The position numbers and the translations under genes are program-made. A stretch of DNA of 64,000 nucleotides from Proteus vulgaris (GTDB lineage Bacteria; Pseudomonadota; Gammaproteobacteria; Enterobacterales; Enterobacteriaceae), in the NCBI RefSeq assembly GCF_016239305.1, contig NZ_JAEHOQ010000019.1, positions 1 to 64,000 on the forward strand, written 5' to 3'. This document shows, one piece after another, positions 8,261-16,213 of the stretch; the stretch's first letter is position 1; every line of letters begins with the position of its first letter. Under the pieces are notes generated by a model, which did no database searches, had not been told where the DNA came from, and saw only the letters and a list, made by a program, of their open reading frames with translations.

Positions 8261-8542
8261 TTTATTAAAAATAGATGTTTTTTTATTGGCTACCTAAGTG
8301 GCCCTTTTATATGTAGAAATATAAACCATGTCAATATTAATAAGAAGTTTTTTAAATTATCTATATATGAAGGAGGCTCACGCTATTATTATAATTGAGA
8401 GCATTGAATAATCACCCTATAAAAAATAGGAAAAATCAAGAGAGCAGATGACAGATACAAAAAAGAAAAATAAAAAACAAATGGAATCTTAAGGTATATA
8501 GGGCTATATTTATAGTTAGATAGTTTATGAACTGAGGCTATA

Positions 8543-8899
8543 ATGAATAGAAAAGAATTAATCAATTTTATTAAAGAAAACTATGATGTAGAACCTGAGA
8601 GTTTATGGATTAAATATCCAAATTACATAGTTTTTAGGCATAAGGGGAATTCGAAATGGTTCGCAGCTATAATGGATATTTTAGAAAGTAAATTATCTGA
8701 TAATGGTAATAACAATATAATTGATATTATTAATTTAAAAGTTATGCCAAATTTAACAGGATCATTACGATTAAAAAAAGGAGTATATCCAGCCTATCAT
8801 ATGAATAAGGAGCATTGGATTTCCATTAGTCTTTCATCTGAATTTGATGACAGAGAATTAAAATCTTTGATTGCTGAAAGCTATAATTTGACACAATAA
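8543..8899 (+). CDS. MmcQ/YjbR family protein
   Basis: 118 residues. It reads as the MmcQ/YjbR (CyaY-like fold) family: N-terminal helix 'MNRKELINFIKENYDVEPE', central 'NSKWFAAIMDI', and C-terminal 'HMNKEHWISISLSSEFDDRELKSLIAESY'. These proteins are predicted DNA-binding, with no firm role known. GAGG precedes the ATG. It is the last clearly host gene before the decayed prophage region. Confidence 0.8.
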   Translation: MNRKELINFIKENYDVEPESLWIKYPNYIVFRHKGNSKWFAAIMDILESKLSDNGNNNIIDIINLKVMPNLTGSLRLKKGVYPAYHMNKEHWISISLSSEFDDRELKSLIAESYNLTQ

Positions 8900-9229
8900 A
8901 CTAATAATTTTATTAATATAGCTTACTCAACTTTCAAATACTTCCTAATTATATGAGTTAAGCTATTTCCATATCTTCTATTATATATGTCTTCACTGAA
9001 TTCTGTCTAACTTTTGTTTCTTATTTGTCGTTCATATTTTTATCCATTGTAAAAAACAAAGAAACTAACAAGACATTAGAAACTGATAACTATTGGATTA
9101 TATAACTTAGTCGTTCCAGCGAGTACCAGCATTACTCTTATTTTAAATACTGTGTGTAATTTTTACGCTGAAACTTATTTTAAATTGATATTATTATTTT
9201 TTGCCCACGTTCTTAATCTTCCATTAGCG
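8900..9229. other. Non-coding stretch at the left edge of the decayed prophage
   Basis: No open frame or RNA recognised. The junction between host DNA and phage or IS debris must lie in or near this stretch, but I see no copy of the tRNA-Pro repeat here. Confidence 0.4.
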
Positions 9230-9244
9230 TTGGCGTAAGGCGAA

Positions 9245-9508
9245 GATGTGTTAAATGAGATCATCCGGTCGATCATCCAGTTTGTGTACTGTAGTTTGCT
9301 ACAACAAAATGGATTTATCGAATGCTTTAATGGTTCTTTTTATCGAGAGTTTTTAAATGCTTATTTATTTTAATCACTCATTCAAGTAGAGAAATGGTGT
9401 GGTTTTGGTAGCAAGATTATAACCAAAACTGAACGCATGAAAGTTTAAATAACCTCTCACCGGAGGACTATCGAAAACAGTTAGAAAACTCTAATTTGGT
9501 TTGTCTCA
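9245..9508 (+). pseudogene. IS3-family transposase (OrfB) C-terminal remnant
   Basis: One frame reads 'QQNGFIECFNGSFYREFLNAYLF', the region around the last catalytic Glu of the IS3 DDE transposase. After a frame change it reads 'THESLNNLSPEDYRKQLENS', the usual C-terminal end. Stops and at least one frameshift interrupt it, and the N-terminal catalytic part is missing. No terminal inverted repeats were identified. Confidence 0.75.
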
Positions 9509-9529
9509 ATTAATGGAGAGTGGACAGTA

Positions 9530-9648
9530 CTACCACTGTTCGACCTATTAATACCGTTATTAGAAATTATTGGTTACTCAGAGAGCGAATTGCAGAGTTA
9601 GAGCAAATAATTAAAGGGGGCAAAATTACATTAAAACTGAGTGTGTAA
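9530..9648 (+). pseudogene. Rz (spanin) C-terminal remnant
   Basis: The frame reads 'RNYWLLRERIAELEQIIKG', nearly the same as the end of the Rz gene at 29434-29877 ('RNYWLLRERIAQSEQMIKG'), and the DNA just upstream also matches. Only the last part of the gene is left, and it runs into a different C-terminus. Confidence 0.75.
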
Positions 9649-10413
9649 ATTAAAAAAGCCCAGCACAGTGAAGAGAGGGCTAATGGCTGGCTATAACAGA
9701 ATATCATTGTTTTTATAATGCTGTGAATGTGAATAAGATGCGATAAAAAATATTTTTACAGTTAGTGTGTTGGTGTTCTGAAATATCTCACAAAAGGAAT
9801 AAAAATAATAAGATAACACAAGCTATTCGATTATATTGGACATTATTTTTTATTTAATTTATTGTTTTAATAGATTTTATTTTCGCTTGTTCTTTGAGCT
9901 AGATTTTGTGGTGGCGAGCGAAATCAAGAATATAACAGCGATAATTGTGTATAAAAAATACATAATACCTCCTTGTTTAAATGAGTGTCAGAGAGGTTTT
10001 ATTATTGATGTAAGGTCATGCGGGGAAATAAACATCTATAACAAAAAAACTAGCGTCCTCACGTAAGAATATAAGTTTATATATTAACATTAAAAATAAT
10101 TATCGAGAGTGATGTGGATCTAATTAATATCATAAAAATAAATTATTTATTTATTAATCATTTGGTTATAATGAAATAACATACTGAAATTATCTATTAT
10201 AAAAAATTGCTTTTTTATTAAATTAGTAGATTTAATTATAATAATCTAATTATACAAACGTCATTCATTGAATGGTGGGCAGTGGAAAGTGCGTTATATG
10301 GGCTGAGTGGGAGTAATGATTATAAAACAAATTATGCTTTATACAGCATCGAACTCAGCGATTATTTCAATATTTAGTTAACCAATCATTTATGCTTCTA
10401 GGAAAACTTATTT
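9649..10413. other. Non-coding debris between remnant genes
   Basis: About 760 bases of AT-rich sequence. An open frame at 9836-10066 has no ribosome-binding site and no recognisable features. I see no promoter or repeat that I can support. Confidence 0.4.
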
Positions 10414-11342
10414 ATGATATGCACAATAGGCACTGTTAGCACCGTGTCAGGGATTGCTATCGCTATTGCCAAAGGCACTGGTACTAAATTTAAAAATAAT
10501 AATCCCTAATTAATATCGGAATGGCTATTTTAATTAAATCGGGAAATGCTAATATTCCGTATATGATTAAATCCGTTAATTCCAACACTGAATTAGTATT
10601 AGCACAACCAGCATTAGCCACAGCAACTAACACCACATTCTCAATCCATATCACTGAACCCGATAATAATAGTAATGCAGCTAGAACAAAGGTCGCTATT
10701 AATAGTTATGTCGAGTATTTCCTTGATGCAATGAATACGTGGATGACTCAGACTGGGCAGACAAAAATTGAGATGCCGAGCGGTGAAATTGTTACGCTCG
10801 ATAGCATTAAGAAGATGCAGGCGCATGGCTTGGTACATGGGAAGTTTGGACTACGGCAAATGCAAGAGCTGATACAAACGGCTTTATCAAAAAAGCCTCC
10901 CCAATCATCGACATCAATCCTAATGGCGTATTCACCACTAACGACGAATCCGAAGGTGCTACGGTTACTCGAGTAGCGCAGGGTGAATATCTCATTGAAG
11001 GTGTACTGGGTTTTAACTCAGATGCAGGCTGGGGGGAGTCGATGGCGGTATTGAAATTCCACTCGATGTAAATAAACAACCACTTATTTAGGTAGACTCT
11101 GAAATTAACAAGAATGGTTCTATTCTTGTCAAAACGTATCATTGTACTCATCCTAATGCGCCAGAATTTACTAATAATAAAATTGATGGTTTCAATGACG
11201 GTGATTCAATTGATATTCCTGATGGTCGCTTTATCTCCGTTCGTGTACAGATGCCAGAGCAATCCATTTATAACGTGAGAATGCGTCAGATGGAAGAAGC
11301 GCAGAAAGCGGAAGAGGGGAGTAGACGGAAAGAAGAGGGTTA
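10414..11342 (+). pseudogene. Phage tail-fibre-like gene, several frameshifts
   Basis: Reads in pieces. The N-terminus from ATG 10414 (TIGTVSTVSG...KGTGTKF) is typical of some tail-fibre proteins. After a shift near 10510 it reads 'MAILIKSGNANIPYMIKSVN' on to 'FLDAMNTWMTQTGQTKIEMP'. A second shift near 10840 leads to 'ANARADTNGFIKKASPIIDI'. A third near 11030 leads to 'GGIEIPLDVNKQPLI', then a stop at about 11092, then 'PEFTNNKIDGFNDGDSIDIP' to the end. At least three frameshifts and one stop make it non-functional. It was probably the last structural gene of the older prophage. Confidence 0.75.
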
Positions 11343-11402
11343 ATTGTAATATTATGAGTGGACTGTTCTCACTAACGAACTCGTCCACTTTATATAAATT
11401 TA

Positions 11403-11990
11403 TTAGCTATGAGTTCCACCTTGTGGAGGGCGAATATCGTCTGATTTTATATATAATGAAATGGGTTCAAAGCAGAGTAAAATATCCACTGCAATATGCT
11501 TTCTTTCACTTTTAAATTTAATTATTTGTCCATTCACTGCTGGTTTTAATTTCCCTTCATGGTTATAGTCTGTTAAAAAAGTACCATAGATACTCACTGA
11601 GCTGGGATAGATAGATACGTTACTCAGTTTGTAGCCTTTGATTATTGGTAGATATATATCATTTTCAGCCCCATTATTTACTGGAATATGTTTAATGCTA
11701 TAAAACAGAGTTTTATTTATGTATGCATTATCATTATCGTATATGGCTGATATATCATAATCCGCACTTTTGCTACTAGATGTTTTATTTAACATTTCAG
11801 TATATTTAATTTTAATTAAATTACCTTGTTTGTTTTTAATGTTATCCGTGTATTCTTCGTCAACAAATTTATTTGTCAACGCTGATTTTATCTTATATGA
11901 AAGTGTATCCGATTCATGCCACGCAAATATGCATCCACTCAAAAGTGTGGTCAATGTGATAACACCAAGTATGAGTATTATTTTTTTCAT
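11403..11990 (-). CDS. Lipoprotein of unknown function
   Basis: 195 residues with a type II signal peptide and lipobox 'LLSGC' (Cys20). The rest is soluble, with no family I recognise; it ends 'DIRPPQGGTHS'. GGATAA lies just upstream of the ATG. It sits convergent with the broken tail-fibre gene, in the place where prophages often carry lysogenic cargo, so I infer it is cargo of the older prophage that has stayed open. Confidence 0.65.
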   Translation of the reverse strand: MKKIILILGVITLTTLLSGCIFAWHESDTLSYKIKSALTNKFVDEEYTDNIKNKQGNLIKIKYTEMLNKTSSSKSADYDISAIYDNDNAYINKTLFYSIKHIPVNNGAENDIYLPIIKGYKLSNVSIYPSSVSIYGTFLTDYNHEGKLKPAVNGQIIKFKSERKHIAVDILLCFEPISLYIKSDDIRPPQGGTHS

Positions 11991-12038
11991 TTTATTATCC
12001 GTATTTTTTATAGACCTACGTGATTGTTCAAAAATAGG

Positions 12039-12200
12039 TTAACTAATTCGATTGTACTCACCTTCAATAAAATCCTCTCCGTCATTTTCGTATTTCACAA
12101 GATGACACTTGCCAGACAAACCATATCGACTAACGACACAGCGAACACAAGGAGAACTACTTGAGCCTTGGTGTTTGTTTTGCCTTCTCTCATGGCTAGA
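12039..12200 (-). pseudogene. Small cysteine-containing open frame without a start codon
   Basis: A minus-strand frame reads 'SSSSPCVRCVVSRYGLSGKC' and then 'HLVKYENDGEDFIEGEYNRIS'. Its C-x2-C and later Cys suggest a small metal-binding phage protein. No in-frame ATG or GTG lies between the upstream stop and this part, so I take it as a truncated remnant. Weak call. Confidence 0.35.
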
Positions 12201-12334
12201 TTTTTTATTTGATAAGCTCTATTAATGAATTTAAGGTGAATTATAGCATAGAAACAGGGCGAGAATTGAGCTTTAACTAGGGTAAATCTGATGGGGGTTT
12301 TACACCAGTTTTACACCAAGCAAATTTCAGGCAT

Positions 12335-12364
12335 AAAAAAACCAACCGTAAGAGGTTGGTTTTT
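12335..12364 (-). terminator. Second copy of the tRNA-Pro terminator
   Basis: Stem AACCAACC/GGTTGGTT with flanking A and T runs, nearly the same as the terminator at 52875-52904. It was the terminator downstream of the tRNA before the intact prophage inserted. Confidence 0.75.
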
Positions 12365-12374
12365 CTAAAGAATT

Positions 12375-12422
12375 TTGGTCGGCATGATAGGATTTGAACC
12401 TACGACCCCCGACACCCCATGA
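12375..12422. other. attL of the prophage (48-bp tRNA-Pro 3' half)
   Basis: The 48 bases from TTGGTCGGCATGATAGG to CACCCCATGA are identical to 52916-52963, the 3' half of tRNA-Pro with one flanking base. Left of it the sequence continues into the terminator; right of it the match stops. The integrase gene lies about 1.1 kb inside. Confidence 0.9.
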
Positions 12423-12664
12423 AACCGATTTTAAGTTGTCTAACACTTTGATTATAAATATAAATAATACATTTGCATGTAATTACATACAGTGCTAAAT
12501 ATACAAAATATGCATTATAAGAATCAATGGGTTAAGGGGAGTTTTACCACTATACTCATACCTGTTAGCTCTGGTTTGAGCTAATAGGTTTTGTAGATAG
12601 AATATAACTAAATCTGACCTATAAATGAGCACTTGCCTATCTTGAATTCTTTCCTGTTATATAT

Positions 12665-13174
12665 TCAAATAAATGGGTCTAGTATTATAAAATCACTTCC
12701 CCGCTTCATTACATTGGCTGATTTAAGTAAATCAATGCTGAAATTATGTTCTTTTGCATAATTAAACAATATTTTCAAGTCATTAGATAAATTATAAGGG
12801 TCAGATACAGGATCGTTTTCCTTCCTTATTTCATTTAAAGCGGAAACAATCCATGTTTCATAAGGATTACTCTCAGATTGAGGCATTGGAGTTAATAGTT
12901 CCATTTCGGTGATTGAGTATTCGTTATTAAGATTTGAATTATTGACCGGCCCTAAAGGCTCGAGATGAGTATGTATTTTAACTACATTCTTTAGGCCAGA
13001 AGTAGCATCCTTAGCAAGTTTAGCAAATGCAGAATAACCAGGGTCACCCCCAATACGGACAACAATGTTATTCTTAATTAGAACATCAGTATCAATTCCT
13101 GAATAATTATGGGATATTACTGTAAAGCCTTTTTGTTTGTAAGAATCAATTGTTTCTTGTCTTGTCATTTCCAT
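12665..13174 (-). CDS. Small kinase-like protein, probable lysogenic cargo
   Basis: 169 residues between attL and the integrase gene, starting at ATG 13174 with AAGGGATA upstream. I see features that recall a shortened protein-kinase-like fold: 'VVRIGGDPGYSAFAKLA' (like the Lys strand and helix C), 'EYSITEMELLTPM' (like the hinge), and C-terminal 'NVMKRGSDFIILDPF' (like N-x-M...D-P of the metal-binding loop). The catalytic His-x-Asp loop is not evident, so it may be inactive. Its place at the phage edge, in its own transcription unit, fits a gene expressed in the lysogen. Function unknown; the kinase reading is inference. Confidence 0.65.
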   Translation of the reverse strand: MEMTRQETIDSYKQKGFTVISHNYSGIDTDVLIKNNIVVRIGGDPGYSAFAKLAKDATSGLKNVVKIHTHLEPLGPVNNSNLNNEYSITEMELLTPMPQSESNPYETWIVSALNEIRKENDPVSDPYNLSNDLKILFNYAKEHNFSIDLLKSANVMKRGSDFIILDPFI

Positions 13175-13482
13175 TCCCTTATCCCTTCAAGAAATTCACT
13201 TATTTTTATATATTATACGATATTTAGGTAAATATGTTTAAACTACGCTCACTCATTATAAAATATATGTTGTACCTAGATGATAGCTCCTATCGATAAA
13301 TTAATTGGCTATTTGCATTAGCTTGTTAAATAATATATATAAAATTTATTAACCCTCTGGATATATTGCTTAATGATAACTTTATAGAAGGAGTAAAGTT
13401 CACTTATGATATAGAACAGCTTTTCAAATTAGAATCGGCTCTATATCATAGTTGTATTAAACTAAATCTAAACTAATATAAC
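13175..13482. other. Non-coding stretch between cargo gene and integrase
   Basis: Carries the promoter region of the minus-strand cargo gene and the 3' end of int. No gene or clear hairpin terminator seen. Confidence 0.4.
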
Positions 13483-14658
13483 TTATGCTATTTCACAATG
13501 TGGCACTTCAACCCATTGTACATGATTTTCTGTATAAATCTTGGTTGACTCTGCATCACTGTGGGCCATTCGAGCTTGAGGATCAAAACCACGTTGTTTA
13601 AACATAAAGGCCGCCAATGCTCTTATTTCATGAAAGGTTGGTCTTTCATCTAAAGGCAAATGACTGGTAACGCCTACTTGATCACGTAACGCTGAAAATG
13701 CACGGCTAAGGTAATCAGGTGCAACTTGTGTTGGATGATTAACTTCTTTACTTACCTTATTTGGGATGCGAGTAGGTAATCTATGCACAATATAGGGGCT
13801 TGCCACATTGTCACGGCTATTATCGATGATTTCTTTTAATGCCTTTCCTATGGGAATAGCAACGTGAGAAGCTTCTTTATACTGTACTTTCTGCCTATGG
13901 ATATAGATCATTCCATATATCCCATTTTTAGGCTCTTCATACCAAACACACCCACATATTCCTTCTTTAGGTGCTTTGATATTGTATTTTATTCGTGATA
14001 CCTCAAGCCTTGCTTGCGTTGTCTGTAATGCGAGATCCATTGCTGTTCTTAACCAAGGTTCTGCAGATGCCCGAATTTTAAGAAAGTCATCATAAGATAA
14101 TCTTCTACGTTTTTTACCATCGACTCTTTTCATTTTCTTACGTTCTGCTGGGTTATCGAACATAAGAGATTCATCTATTGCATAACTGAAAATCTTCTTT
14201 AAAAAACCTACTTTTCGATTTTGTACATTGGCAGAAGCTTCAGCATGGTATTCATTAATAAATCCATTAACGTGTTCGAGTGAGATTTCATTTGATGGAA
14301 TATCCTTAAAAAAGGATTTCACTCTTTCTAGGTCATTATTCCAGTCATTCAACGTGCTTTTAGATGGCTGTTCATCATTGATGATCCGAGAAAACAATTT
14401 ATCTAAATGCTCAGAGAAGGGAAGAGCTTCACCATATTGCCCTCCTGAATCAACAATTAATGAATTTACAGAAACGGATTTTTCTGGTCGCATGATATTA
14501 TTGTATTCTCTGGCTATTGCGATAGCTTTTGCTTTATCAGCACCAATACATTTGCGAATACCGTTAGTTAGCGTTAAGCGATATTGTTTTTTAGATGAAT
14601 CGTAATATAGAAAGTCAGGTAAATACCTAAATTCCTTTCTTCTTGGTCTACTGGCCAT
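13483..14658 (-). CDS. int: Phage integrase (tyrosine recombinase)
   Basis: 391 residues, lambda-Int-like. The N-terminal arm-binding domain (residues 1-60) contains 'RPRRKEFRYLPDFLYYD'; a core-binding domain follows (about 80-170), then the catalytic domain. Catalytic residues visible are Arg217 (QARLEV), His343 and Arg346 (HEIRA), His366 (AHSD) and Tyr375 (KIYT). It should catalyse recombination between attP and the tRNA-Pro 3' half. It lies next to attL and directly downstream of xis (one base between), in an operon that starts near 15044. A palindrome at 15096-15128 may control an integrase promoter as pI does in lambda. Confidence 0.95.
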   Translation of the reverse strand: MASRPRRKEFRYLPDFLYYDSSKKQYRLTLTNGIRKCIGADKAKAIAIAREYNNIMRPEKSVSVNSLIVDSGGQYGEALPFSEHLDKLFSRIINDEQPSKSTLNDWNNDLERVKSFFKDIPSNEISLEHVNGFINEYHAEASANVQNRKVGFLKKIFSYAIDESLMFDNPAERKKMKRVDGKKRRRLSYDDFLKIRASAEPWLRTAMDLALQTTQARLEVSRIKYNIKAPKEGICGCVWYEEPKNGIYGMIYIHRQKVQYKEASHVAIPIGKALKEIIDNSRDNVASPYIVHRLPTRIPNKVSKEVNHPTQVAPDYLSRAFSALRDQVGVTSHLPLDERPTFHEIRALAAFMFKQRGFDPQARMAHSDAESTKIYTENHVQWVEVPHCEIA

Positions 14659-14659
14659 A

Positions 14660-14872
14660 TCAAGAAGCCCTTATTAACTCATCAACACATGAAGAAATAA
14701 CGGACTCTATACCCCAACGTTCTGATGAATATACCCAAACAGAACAATCAACGACTTTACCTTTTAATATGCCAGTCTCTACCCATTTTTTTATGGTTCT
14801 ATTATCTGGAATAGAACCTATTTCAAATTCTCGTTTAGCCCATGCACTAGCTTTCATCAGTTTTCCGCTCAT
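14660..14872 (-). CDS. xis: Excisionase (Xis-like)
   Basis: 70 residues with a winged-helix arrangement like phage excisionases: 'MKASAWAKREFEIGSIPDNR' then 'TIKKWVETGILKGKVVD' and 'WVYSSE'. It directs the integrase to excision by bending the attachment DNA. It ends one base before int and overlaps the end of the upstream gene. Its start codon is preceded by the recurrent leader GAGGCAAGACCA (14875-14886). Confidence 0.85.
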   Translation of the reverse strand: MSGKLMKASAWAKREFEIGSIPDNRTIKKWVETGILKGKVVDCSVWVYSSERWGIESVISSCVDELIRAS

Positions 14873-15044
14873 TTTGGTCTTGCCTCATCATCAATAAAAT
14901 AAGCCGGTCTGCTATATCACAGGAGTGTTTGATTTCAGCTTCAGTACATGGTCTATTTCTTACACTAGAAGCTAACCGGCCTAATTTAATATCAAAACTT
15001 GTTAATAATTGAGAACCTGGTTCCCAAGGCTTTAATAATTTCAT
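14847..15044 (-). CDS. Small phage protein upstream of xis
   Basis: 65 residues from ATG 15044 (beginning MKLLKPWEPGSQLLTSF), with GGATAA upstream; an earlier ATG at 15077 lacks a ribosome-binding site. It overlaps xis by 26 bases, so the two are translationally coupled. Soluble and helical; I do not recognise it. Confidence 0.6.
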   Translation of the reverse strand: MKLLKPWEPGSQLLTSFDIKLGRLASSVRNRPCTEAEIKHSCDIADRLILLMMRQDQNERKTDES

Positions 15045-15095
15045 TGTGGTTATCCATTGGTTTTGAATAAACCACAATGTTAATAATAACGAAAA

Positions 15096-15128
15096 GTAAA
15101 AACTGATTATGCTTAATCAACTTTTTAC
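15096..15128 (-). promoter_or_regulatory. Palindrome upstream of the xis-int operon, candidate pI-type activator site
   Basis: The core TGATTATGCTTAATCA (15104-15119) sits in a longer imperfect palindrome (GTAAAAA ... TTTTTAC). It nearly matches the site at 20461-20494, between the Cro-like and CII-like genes. A TATTAT box lies downstream on the minus strand. The positions match lambda pI and pRE, which CII activates; binding by the YdaT-like protein is inferred. Confidence 0.6.
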
Positions 15129-15287
15129 GCGAATAATTCCTTCCACTGGATAACACTCTGCAATTTTCCCTTTGGTAGCGAGTAGCTCCTTATCAATTAA
15201 ACAATCCTGTTCATCAGGGTAAATGTAGCCATAGGGCTCGAACTGGCAATTCACTGAACTACATATCAAAAGGAATAAACCGAACAT
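15117..15287 (-). CDS. Small phage protein with an N-terminal hydrophobic segment
   Basis: 56 residues, beginning MFGLFLLICSSVNCQFEPYG and ending 'GIIRVKS'. It contains four Cys. The N-terminus could be a short membrane anchor or lipoprotein-type signal. The ATG shares one base with the stop of the upstream gene (TGATG), and GGAGTGA lies upstream, so it is coupled. Not recognised. Confidence 0.6.
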   Translation of the reverse strand: MFGLFLLICSSVNCQFEPYGYIYPDEQDCLIDKELLATKGKIAECYPVEGIIRVKS

Positions 15288-15457
15288 CACTGTTCACTCC
15301 TTTGTTGTTCAGCGATGGTTTGCTGAAGTTCAATTTTGACGTGTGCTGGAAAGTCGTATGAAACATGGCAACGTCTATCAGTCGAAACAAAACCGTATGA
15401 TCCATCAGGTAATGTGATCTTTACGGCTTGGTCTTTTTGTTGAGAGTGTCTAAGCAT
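15287..15457 (-). CDS. Small phage early protein
   Basis: 56 residues from ATG 15457 (MLRHSQQKDQAVKITLPDGS). I choose this start because it follows the recurrent leader GAGGCAAGACCA (15458-15469) found before other genes of this phage. Soluble, with a Pro-Asp-Gly turn, not recognised. Part of the leftward early operon. Confidence 0.65.
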   Translation of the reverse strand: MLRHSQQKDQAVKITLPDGSYGFVSTDRRCHVSYDFPAHVKIELQQTIAEQQRSEQ

Positions 15458-15485
15458 TGGTCTTGCCTCTTTGTGACATGTCACA

Positions 15486-15665
15486 CTAATGAATAATAGC
15501 TGTATTTATAGGATGCCCCAGTTGTAGCAATAACGCTTTTTGCATCGATGAAAGTGCTTGCTGTTCTTGCTCTGTGACATTTTTTGTTGATGCCGTAGAC
15601 CATTCGATACTGCATTTATTTGTTGTTTCATCATGAGTAATGACAACTTCTAACTTCATGGCCAT
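15486..15665 (-). CDS. Small phage early protein
   Basis: 59 residues (MAMKLEVVITHDETTNKCSI...), with CAGGAGATAA before the ATG. One beta-rich half and one helical half (TEQEQQALSSMQKALLLQL). Not recognised. Lies in the leftward early operon between the Gp157-like gene and the two small genes above. Confidence 0.65.
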   Translation of the reverse strand: MAMKLEVVITHDETTNKCSIEWSTASTKNVTEQEQQALSSMQKALLLQLGHPINTAIIH

Positions 15666-15712
15666 AACGTTTATCTCCTGATAATGCGCCCGATAAAGGG
15701 CGCTATTATGAA

Positions 15713-16213
15713 TTAACGAACCATTAATGATCGGTCACCGACTTCTAAGTGAGCACCAGGTATTTCAATTCCGTTTTCAATCGCTTCTTTGATGCCTTTT
15801 TTATCAGGCGCAGTGATGGTTTGAACATCAACTAACTCATCCGGTAATAAAGCCTCATTGTCGATAATGACTCGAACAACACCAGCTCTAGCAGTGAATG
15901 TATTTTTTGTTGTTTTTAATTTATCTAATCCTGAAGCTAATAAGCAGTTAAGAGCATATTTCTTTAGGTTTTTAGCTTGGTTTTCGAATGATTTTTTACG
16001 ATCAGATAAACGTTTAGATTCCTCATCAAGTGTTTTAGCTTGACCTTCGATATTGCGAACGTGGTGCATAATTGCATCCAATTTGTCACCTAGCTCGCCC
16101 TCGATACCTTCCAATGTATCTGCGATATCTTCAGGAGAGAATTCTCCTGTTTCAACGAGTTGCTGTAATTTTTCGTAATTAGTCGCCAGTGCGATAGCGG
16201 TAGTTTTGGTCAT
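15713..16213 (-). CDS. Siphovirus Gp157-like protein
   Basis: 166 residues. A long coiled coil (about residues 40-105, 'DTLEGIEGELGDKLDAIMHH' onward) is followed by a compact C-terminal part with 'GIKEAIENGIEIPGAHLE' near the end. This matches the Gp157 family found in early operons of many phages; its role is not settled. The start is ATG 16213, whose A is shared with the TAA of the upstream gene; upstream in-frame codons lack a ribosome-binding site. It therefore follows the annealing-protein gene by coupling. Confidence 0.75.
   Translation of the reverse strand: MTKTTAIALATNYEKLQQLVETGEFSPEDIADTLEGIEGELGDKLDAIMHHVRNIEGQAKTLDEESKRLSDRKKSFENQAKNLKKYALNCLLASGLDKLKTTKNTFTARAGVVRVIIDNEALLPDELVDVQTITAPDKKGIKEAIENGIEIPGAHLEVGDRSLMVR

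Larger units (their letters stand above)
9230..12374. mobile_element. Remnant of an older prophage in the same tRNA-Pro site
   Basis: The region contains an IS3-type transposase tail, the C-terminal end of an Rz spanin gene matching the one in the intact prophage, a broken tail-fibre gene, and at its right end two 11-bp-spaced TTTTACACC repeats (12298-12317). A copy of the tRNA-Pro terminator follows. The same order of fibre gene, repeats, terminator and tRNA 3' half is found at the right end of the intact prophage. I infer a second phage of the same site specificity that integrated in tandem and then lost most of its genome. No left att site or integrase of it remains. Confidence 0.6.

Noticed and set aside
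9836..10066. 76-residue open frame in the debris region
   Set aside because: No ribosome-binding site, odd composition and no recognisable features; likely chance in AT-rich DNA.
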